DNA from: JALYTZ01 sp036559125
GTDB taxonomy: Bacteria > Vulcanimicrobiota > Vulcanimicrobiia > Vulcanimicrobiales > Vulcanimicrobiaceae
Assembly: GCA_036559125.1 (NCBI GenBank)
Contig: DATBTT010000031.1
Coordinates: forward strand, 111,316 to 175,315
Direction of reading: 5' to 3'
Length of the DNA: 64,000 nt
In this document: positions 58,788 through 64,000 of the stretch, one piece after another
Numbering within the stretch: position 1 is the stretch's first letter
How the letters are laid out: every line of letters starts with the position of its first letter
Translations under genes and position numbers: made by a program
Notes under the pieces: generated by a model
Seen by the model: only the letters and a program-made list of their open reading frames with translations
Databases searched by the model: none
Told to the model about the DNA's origin: nothing

Positions 58788-60314
58788 ATGCATTACTTGA
58801 AGAGACTCCTCGCGTTGAGCACGGCGCTGGCCCTGATCGCCGCCACTCCGGCGGCAACGCACAAGAAAAAGCCCGTGATTCCGCCGGCTACGCCCGACGC
58901 CGTCACCCACCATGTCGCCAACGTCGGCGGCCAATCCATCCCGTACACCGCGCGCGCGGGCACGGTCACGCTGCGCAACGATAAAGAGCAGATCACCGCG
59001 CGAATGTTCTATGTCGCGTACACGAAAGACGGTGGAAGTCCCAACAAACGACCCGTCACGTTCTTCTACAACGGGGGACCGGGAAGCTCGACTATTTGGC
59101 TGCACATGGCGTCGTTCAGCCCGATTCGCGTCCTCACGACCAACGGCGCTCCGACGGGGCCGCCGCCGTTCAAACTCGCGAACAATTCATCCAGTTTGCT
59201 CGACAAGACGGACATGGTCTTCATCGACGCGCCGAATACGGGCTACAGTCGCGTGCTCGGATACGGGGAACCCAAGGATTTCATGGGTGTCGACCAGGAC
59301 GCGCGCGCGTTCACGCAGTTCATTCAGCGCTACATTTCGCAATTCAATCGCTGGAACTCGCCGAAATTTCTCTTCGGCGAAAGTTACGGCACGACGCGTG
59401 ACTGCGTTCTGGTCGACATGCTGCAAGGCGCCGGAGTCGAAATGAACGGCGTGGTGCTGCAATCGTCCATTCTCAACTTCGGTCTGGGTGGTCTGGGGGG
59501 CGGTCAGCCCATCGGCGGCGGCGATTGGTCGTACGTCACGTATTTGCCGACCGAGGCGGCGACGGCGTGGTTCCATCACAAGGCTGCGAGTCACGGTCAG
59601 AGTCTCGATACGTTTCTCAAAGGCGTCGAGACGTTTGCCAGCGGGCAGTATCTCCACGATCTAGCGCAAGGATCGGATCTCAACCCGAGCGAGTACTCCG
59701 TCGTGGTCGCAAAGCTGCACGACTATCTGGGATTACCAAACAGCTACATTCGCAATTCGAATTTGCGCATTTCCTATCCACGTTTCCAGCAAGAGCTGCT
59801 GCGCAATACCGGCAAGATCGTCGGCCGGTACGACTCGCGTTTCATGACCTACAATCTCGATAGAGCCGAGGATGCCCCGAATTGGGATCCCTCCGACGTC
59901 GGCATCTCAGGCGCCTTCGTTGGTACGTTCAACCAATACGTTTCCCAGACGCTGAAGTACGAAAGCAATCTACGCTACCGGCCGACGGCATACGGCGGCC
60001 AACTCGGCGCGCGTTGGGACATGCATCACGATGGAAACGACCCGCCGGCGAACGTTGCCCCCGACCTCGCCGAAGCCATGACGCAAAACCCGCACCTTCG
60101 CGTGTTTTCCGCAAACGGGCGCTATGATTTTGCAACGCCCTATTATGCAACGGTCTACACGCTGGATCACCTAAATCTCGCGCCCGCATTGCAGAAGAAC
60201 ATCACATTCGGCTTCTACCAATCGGGTCACATGATCTACTTGAATCCTGCGGCGCTGGTCAAATATAAAGCGGACTTGGCCCGGTGGTACGACCAAACGC
60301 TTTCCGGACGCTGA
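58788..60314 (+). CDS. Secreted S10-family serine carboxypeptidase, copy 2
   Basis: The 508-residue product is a close paralogue of the preceding gene, from ATG 58788 with AGGAG about 10 bases upstream. Motifs match: RPVTFFYNGGPGSST, FLFGESYGTTRD, YDFATPYY and GFYQSGHMIYLNPAALV. It has a signal peptide of about 25 residues. The tandem pair suggests duplication with diverged specificity. Its last 144 bases lie antisense to the 3' end of the large propeller gene. Confidence 0.94.
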   Translation: MHYLKRLLALSTALALIAATPAATHKKKPVIPPATPDAVTHHVANVGGQSIPYTARAGTVTLRNDKEQITARMFYVAYTKDGGSPNKRPVTFFYNGGPGSSTIWLHMASFSPIRVLTTNGAPTGPPPFKLANNSSSLLDKTDMVFIDAPNTGYSRVLGYGEPKDFMGVDQDARAFTQFIQRYISQFNRWNSPKFLFGESYGTTRDCVLVDMLQGAGVEMNGVVLQSSILNFGLGGLGGGQPIGGGDWSYVTYLPTEAATAWFHHKAASHGQSLDTFLKGVETFASGQYLHDLAQGSDLNPSEYSVVVAKLHDYLGLPNSYIRNSNLRISYPRFQQELLRNTGKIVGRYDSRFMTYNLDRAEDAPNWDPSDVGISGAFVGTFNQYVSQTLKYESNLRYRPTAYGGQLGARWDMHHDGNDPPANVAPDLAEAMTQNPHLRVFSANGRYDFATPYYATVYTLDHLNLAPALQKNITFGFYQSGHMIYLNPAALVKYKADLARWYDQTLSGR

Positions 60315-63300
60315 GCTCCTAGCAGCGCTCCCGGCAAAAGCCGCAAGACGCGCGAGCGTTGCGCGCAGCGTGGTTTCGAGCTTGTCGCGTGCGATGCGTA
60401 CGTCGGGCGACGGTGCGAAATCGCCGCTTTCGACGACGCCTTCAAGGTTGTCGAACGCGACGCCGAGGTAGCGCAAGCTGGTGAAGTCGTGCGGCGGCTT
60501 GCCTTCGGAATCGTCGGGGTCGTCAGCGGGCGCGACGCCCGCAATCGTTGCCAAACGCGCGCGTTGCGTTGCATTCGACGCGCGCTTTTGTAGCGTCGTC
60601 ACCTCGGCCTGAGCTCGCGCGACTCGCGCTTTTGCCGCTTCGAGCGACTGCGCGAACGCAAATTGCGCGCGCAAGTCGGCGTCGCTCGCTTTGACGCGCG
60701 GGTCTCGCGCGAGGACGAGTCTTTGCGTCGTCGACGTGCCGTTCGCGGTTAGGCGCACGGAATAGGTTCCCGGGGGCGCCCACACGCCGTCGGCGTAGCG
60801 CATGTCCCACACGAACCGGTGCTGCCCGGGGTCGGTTGACGGAAGCTGCTGCGGTTTCACCCAAAACGCGGGGATGCTCAGCGTGCGCGGGTCGACCGTC
60901 TTGCGCTTGTCCGCAGACGACCACCCGCGCACGATCGCTCCGCTCGCATCTACGATGCTCAGGGCGACCGGTGAGCTTGCGCCGCGAAGATAGTAATCCA
61001 GCATCGCGCCGTTGGGCGGATTCGTTCCGAGCGGCTCGTCCTTTGGCGGTAGCGGCGTACCTTCGTCGCTCCCCGGTCGCGTGCGATAGGTTTGGAGCGG
61101 CGCGTACAGATAAGCCGCGGATCGTTGCGCTCGCGCGATTTGGCGAAGCGGCGTCGCGTTATCGAGAATCCAGAACGCGCGCCCATGCGTGGCGAGGATG
61201 ACGTCGCCGCCGTGAAACGCGATGTCGCGAATCGAGGCGACCGGCATATTCAATTGTAGCGACTGCCAGTGCGACCCGTCGTCGAACGAAACGTACGTGC
61301 CGGTTTCAGTACCGGCATACAGCAATCCGCGGCGTTTGGGATCCTCGCGCACGACGTTAACGAAAGAATCCTTCGGTATCCCCGCAGTCGCAAGCGTCCA
61401 ATGTGCTCCGCCGTCGTGCGTGCGGTAAATGTAGGGCGTTCGGTCTTCCAGCCGATGGCGGTCGACCGACGCGTACGCGGTCTTCGCATCGTAGCGTGAG
61501 GCCTCGATGATGCCGACTTTGCTCCACGCAGTTAACGCCTTGGGCGTGACGTTTTGCCAATGCGAACCGCCGTCGCGGGTGCGCCAGATCAGGCCGTCGT
61601 CGGTACCGGCCCAAATGAGGTTTTTGCGTAACGGCGACGGTGCGATCGCGTACACGACGCCGCGGCGCGCGATGCCGTTGTTGTCGCGAGCGTCGTAGAC
61701 GTCGAGGTTTTTGGGAATCGTAAGGGTCGGCCGCGTCAGATCGGGGCTGATGATGCGCCACGATTTGCCGCCGTCGGTGCTGCGGAAAATCTGTTGATGG
61801 CTCGCATACAGAGCGTGCGGGTCGGCCGGCGAGAACACGACCGGCAGCGTCCAGGTGTTGCGTTCGATCGTCGCCGTTTGCGTGATGGTCGGATCGACCA
61901 CGCGTTCGAAACCGTCGTCGACGTTCTCGTCGCTAAGCGGATTGCTTCCGAGGACGTGACCCGGATGCAACGGATCGGGCGCGGAGTAGCCGCTCTCGCC
62001 CGGCGCGTCGATCGGCATCCAATCGCGCTCGCCGATACCCGCGTGGCGGCTGCGACTCACGATGGCCGCGCCGCCGGAGTCTTGTTGCGCGCCGTAGAGC
62101 CAATATGGGAAACGATTGTCGACGGCGACGTGATAGAACTGCCCCGTCGGCTGGTTGTACCACGAGCTCCATGTCTTCGCTCCGTCGACGCTGACGACCA
62201 CGCCTTGATCGCTGCCGAGTATCATACGGTCGCTGGTCGTTGGATCGATCCACAACGTGTGATAATCATCGCCGCCGGGCGCGCCTTTGATGGCCGTAAA
62301 CGACGCACCGCCGTCGGTCGAGCGATAGGTGGACGTATCCATGACGTAGACTTCGTTCGCATTCTTCGGATCGGCCGTGATGCCGCTGAAATACCAGCCG
62401 CGCGTCCAGATGCGCTGCTCGCCGTCGGTATGCCGCCACGTAGCGCCGCCGTCGTCGGAACGATACACACCGCCGGCTTTGGTGTCGACGAGGGCATAGA
62501 TGCGATTGGCGTCGGCCGGTGAAATGGCGATGCCGATTCGGCGAACCGCGTCGGGGAAGCCGTGGCCGCTCACCTGCGTCCACGTTTTCCCGGCGTCGGT
62601 CGTCTTGTAAAGACCGCTGCCTGGTCCGTTGCTGGGCGGATATACGTTCCACGGCGGCCGTCGCGTCTGCCACATCGCGGCAAAGAGCACGCTCGAATCG
62701 CTCGGCGACATCGAGAGATCGATCGCGCCCGTGTCGGCATTCTTGTACAGAACTTTGCTCCACGACGTCCCGCCGTCGGTCGTCTTGAAGACGCCGCGTT
62801 CGGTGTTGGGCCCGTATTGGTGTCCGAGCGCCGCGACGTAGGCGACGTTCGCGTTTTTCGGATCGACGACGATCTTGCCGATCTGCGCGGTGTCGGTAAG
62901 TCCGATGTGCGTCCACGTTTTGCCGCCGTCGGTCGACTTGTACATGCCGTTACCGGCTTGAATGTCAGAACGCATGTCGGCTTCGCCCGAACCGACGTAG
63001 ATTACGTTCGGATCGCTCGGCGCAACGGCGATCGCGCCGATCGAGGCAACCGGTTGTGAATCGAAAATCGGCGTCCACGTGCGTCCGGCGTTATCGGTGC
63101 GCCAGACGCCGCCGCCGACCGAGCCAAAATAAAACGTGCGGTCGTTGCCGGGAACGCCGCTCACGGCGAGCGCGCGGCCTCCGCGAAACGGGCCGACGAG
63201 GCGCCATTGCAAGCCGGAGTAAAGGCTTTGGTCGTAGCTGCGGGCGCTCGCCGCGACCGGCACGGCAAGCGTCATCGGCACGCACAATACAAGTGTGAGA

Positions 63301-63323
63301 ACAAAGAAAAGCAAGCGTCGCAT
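60171..63323 (-). CDS. Large secreted BNR/VPS10-like beta-propeller protein
   Basis: This is a 1050-residue exported protein with a signal peptide (1-28). Many BNR/Asp-box repeats are visible (for example SVGGGVWRTDNAGRTW, GMYKSTDGGKTWTHIG, GVFKTTDGGTSW, GLYKTTDAGKTWTQVS), building VPS10/sortilin-like propellers. The last third is a C-terminal domain with a beta-sandwich (FVWDMRYADGVWAPPGTYSVRLTANGT) and a coiled helical region. Such proteins are abundant in Acidobacteriota-like genomes and their role is unknown; substrate or partner binding is likely. The final 47 codons (about 1004-1050) are antisense to the S10 gene end, so the native C-terminus may be near residue 1000. Confidence 0.88.
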   Translation of the reverse strand: MRRLLFFVLTLVLCVPMTLAVPVAASARSYDQSLYSGLQWRLVGPFRGGRALAVSGVPGNDRTFYFGSVGGGVWRTDNAGRTWTPIFDSQPVASIGAIAVAPSDPNVIYVGSGEADMRSDIQAGNGMYKSTDGGKTWTHIGLTDTAQIGKIVVDPKNANVAYVAALGHQYGPNTERGVFKTTDGGTSWSKVLYKNADTGAIDLSMSPSDSSVLFAAMWQTRRPPWNVYPPSNGPGSGLYKTTDAGKTWTQVSGHGFPDAVRRIGIAISPADANRIYALVDTKAGGVYRSDDGGATWRHTDGEQRIWTRGWYFSGITADPKNANEVYVMDTSTYRSTDGGASFTAIKGAPGGDDYHTLWIDPTTSDRMILGSDQGVVVSVDGAKTWSSWYNQPTGQFYHVAVDNRFPYWLYGAQQDSGGAAIVSRSRHAGIGERDWMPIDAPGESGYSAPDPLHPGHVLGSNPLSDENVDDGFERVVDPTITQTATIERNTWTLPVVFSPADPHALYASHQQIFRSTDGGKSWRIISPDLTRPTLTIPKNLDVYDARDNNGIARRGVVYAIAPSPLRKNLIWAGTDDGLIWRTRDGGSHWQNVTPKALTAWSKVGIIEASRYDAKTAYASVDRHRLEDRTPYIYRTHDGGAHWTLATAGIPKDSFVNVVREDPKRRGLLYAGTETGTYVSFDDGSHWQSLQLNMPVASIRDIAFHGGDVILATHGRAFWILDNATPLRQIARAQRSAAYLYAPLQTYRTRPGSDEGTPLPPKDEPLGTNPPNGAMLDYYLRGASSPVALSIVDASGAIVRGWSSADKRKTVDPRTLSIPAFWVKPQQLPSTDPGQHRFVWDMRYADGVWAPPGTYSVRLTANGTSTTQRLVLARDPRVKASDADLRAQFAFAQSLEAAKARVARAQAEVTTLQKRASNATQRARLATIAGVAPADDPDDSEGKPPHDFTSLRYLGVAFDNLEGVVESGDFAPSPDVRIARDKLETTLRATLARLAAFAGSAARSSASGKRLVVPPGQVRFIFDQRRRIQVDHVTRLVEAECDVLLQCGREI

Positions 63324-63371
63324 AAACGCAAGCTTTCATCAACCGGGAAACGTAGCCTTCACTCCCATCCA
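63324..63371. other. Upstream region of the propeller gene
   Basis: These bases lie between the propeller gene start (63323) and the repeat array. No ribosome-binding site or promoter motif stands out, so transcription of the propeller gene may have to begin within or beyond the array. Confidence 0.3.
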
Positions 63372-63703
63372 CCCTTCGACCGGCTCAGGGTGACGGGGAT
63401 CGGCTAGGGTGAACGAGGCCCTTCGACAGGCTCAGGGTGACGGGTTCGCTAGGGCGAACGAGGCCCTTCGACAGGCTCAGGGTGACGGGGATCGGCTAGG
63501 GCGAACGAGGCCCTTCGACCGGCTCAGGGTGACGGGGATCGGCTAGGGTGAACGAGGGCCGCTCGACGGGCTCAGGGTGACGGGGATCGGCTAGGGCGAA
63601 CGAGGCCCTTCGACAGGCTCAGGGTGACGGGGATCGGCTAGGGTGGACGAGGCCCGCTCGACAGGTTCAGGGTGACGGGGGATAGGCTAGGGTGACGAGG
63701 AGG
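63372..63703 (+). repeat. Array of seven 45-51-bp tandem repeats
   Basis: Seven units begin near 63372, 63419, 63464, 63511, 63558, 63606 and 63653, each of 45-51 bases (mostly 47). The consensus opens CCCTTCGACAGGCTCAGGG, continues TGACGGGGATCGGCTAGGG and ends GAACGAGG. Units vary mainly at the C/A before GGCTC, and G/T near the end, with unit 2 shortened. The first half is the reverse complement of the element found in nadA and the P450 gene. It lies between a Gly-rich gene and the propeller gene with no gene inside. Confidence 0.92.
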
Positions 63704-63755
63704 GCCCTTCGACAGGCTCAGGGTGAGAGCTGTCATGCTGAGCCTGTCGAAGCAC
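63704..63755. repeat. Inverted pair of the repeat core forming a hairpin
   Basis: An eighth copy, CTTCGACAGGCTCAG (63707-63721), is followed in opposite sense by CTGAGCCTGTCGAAG (63738-63752), giving a perfect 15-bp stem with a 16-base loop. It ends the array next to the stop codon of the Gly-rich gene at 63767 and could act as a terminator or an mRNA end. Confidence 0.85.
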
Positions 63756-63766
63756 GCCGTCTGTGG

Positions 63767-64000
63767 TTACCAGCTTCCGCCTCCGCCGCCGTCACCACCT
63801 CCGCCGCCACCGCCGCCGAAGTCGCCACCGCCGCCACCGCCGCCGCCGAGGTCACCGAAACCGCCGCCGCCCCAATCTCCGCCGCCGCCGGCGCTGGGAT
63901 CGGCCTGCCCGGGATCACTCTGCCAGCCGCCGCCATCCGTCGGAGACTGCTGCTGACCGCCGCTCGTGTCCGCGCCGGAGCCTCCACCCAAACCGCCGCC
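63767..64000 (-). CDS. C-terminus of a Gly-rich protein, truncated by the window end
   Basis: Only the last 77 residues are visible, running from beyond the right edge to TAA at 63767. The sequence is a Gly-rich tail with sparse Asp, Phe and Trp (for example GGGGDWGGGGFGDLGGGG) ending GGGGGSW. Membrane proteins of the DUF2207 and YgcG/TPM phosphatase groups often end in such Gly-rich GSW tails, so one of these is likely, but the fold is outside the window. The start is not in the window. Confidence 0.7.
   Translation of the reverse strand, partial: GGGLGGGSGADTSGGQQQSPTDGGGWQSDPGQADPSAGGGGDWGGGGFGDLGGGGGGGGDFGGGGGGGGDGGGGGSW

Noticed and set aside
63372..63755. CRISPR array
   Set aside because: Units are nearly identical along their whole length with no variable spacers, and no cas genes are present.

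Overview
This is a GC-rich, gene-dense bacterial chromosome segment with about 60 protein genes and no rRNA, tRNA or CRISPR that I could find. A TonB-dependent receptor, a system II cytochrome c maturation pair (CcsA/CcsB), Tat export, menaquinone-type genes, a putative lipoprotein protease and abundant GTG starts point to a didermic, aerobic or facultatively aerobic heterotroph. The mix resembles deep-branching soil phyla such as Eremiobacterota (WPS-2) or Acidobacteriota. That placement is inference, because no phylogenetic marker was compared.

Region 1 (1-6.1 kb, minus strand) is a respiratory assembly operon: quinone methyltransferase menG/ubiE, a long-chain polyprenyl diphosphate synthase, tatA, tatC, ccsB, ccsA and a Tat-dependent Rieske protein. 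Region 2 (6.1-17.2 kb) has one plus-strand PLD-like gene facing a 10-kb minus-strand run: nadA-nadB-nadC (de novo NAD), an M24 aminopeptidase P, a NatAB-like ABC exporter, rsmI, metG and tatD. NadA carries an in-frame 21-bp tandem repeat. Region 3 (17.4-25 kb) holds a peroxiredoxin plus a thioredoxin-like protein, then a signalling block: a degenerate GGDEF-EAL protein, a MalT-like STAND ATPase with no DNA-binding domain, an apparently intact HD-GYP protein, and a LuxR-type regulator.

Region 4 (24-36 kb) is an envelope and secretion area: a tiny exported protein made of DIPHAMP repeats, a small Pro/Ser-rich exported protein, an S53 sedolisin-like protease, small cupin and CPXCG proteins, an unusual membrane-anchored SARP-type regulator, a 1246-residue TonB-dependent receptor and an OPT-family peptide transporter. 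Region 5 (36-46.1 kb) is an accessory, regulator-rich stretch: a MocR regulator divergent from a NIPSNAP protein, an ECF41 sigma factor with an SDR, DUF2277, an ECF42-type sigma factor with a PhnB-like protein, an atypical P450 with an ArsR-like regulator, and a TetR regulator facing an exported protein plus cupin pair.

Region 6 (46.1-60.3 kb) has comEC, a sugar-nucleotide epimerase, leuS, comEA, a fatty-acyl-CoA synthetase, PadR, an M28 peptidase and two tandem S10 carboxypeptidases. Region 7 (60.2-64 kb) has a large beta-propeller protein whose 3' end overlaps the second S10 gene by 144 bp, an array of about eight 47-bp repeats related to those in nadA and the P450 gene, and the Gly-rich C-terminus of a truncated gene.

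Taken together, secreted peptidases (S53, M28, S10 x2), cytoplasmic aminopeptidase P and the OPT transporter suggest growth on proteins and peptides. The most unusual observations are the repeat family that has entered coding sequence at least twice, the DIPHAMP repeat protein, the membrane SARP, and the STAND/degenerate GGDEF-EAL/HD-GYP block.
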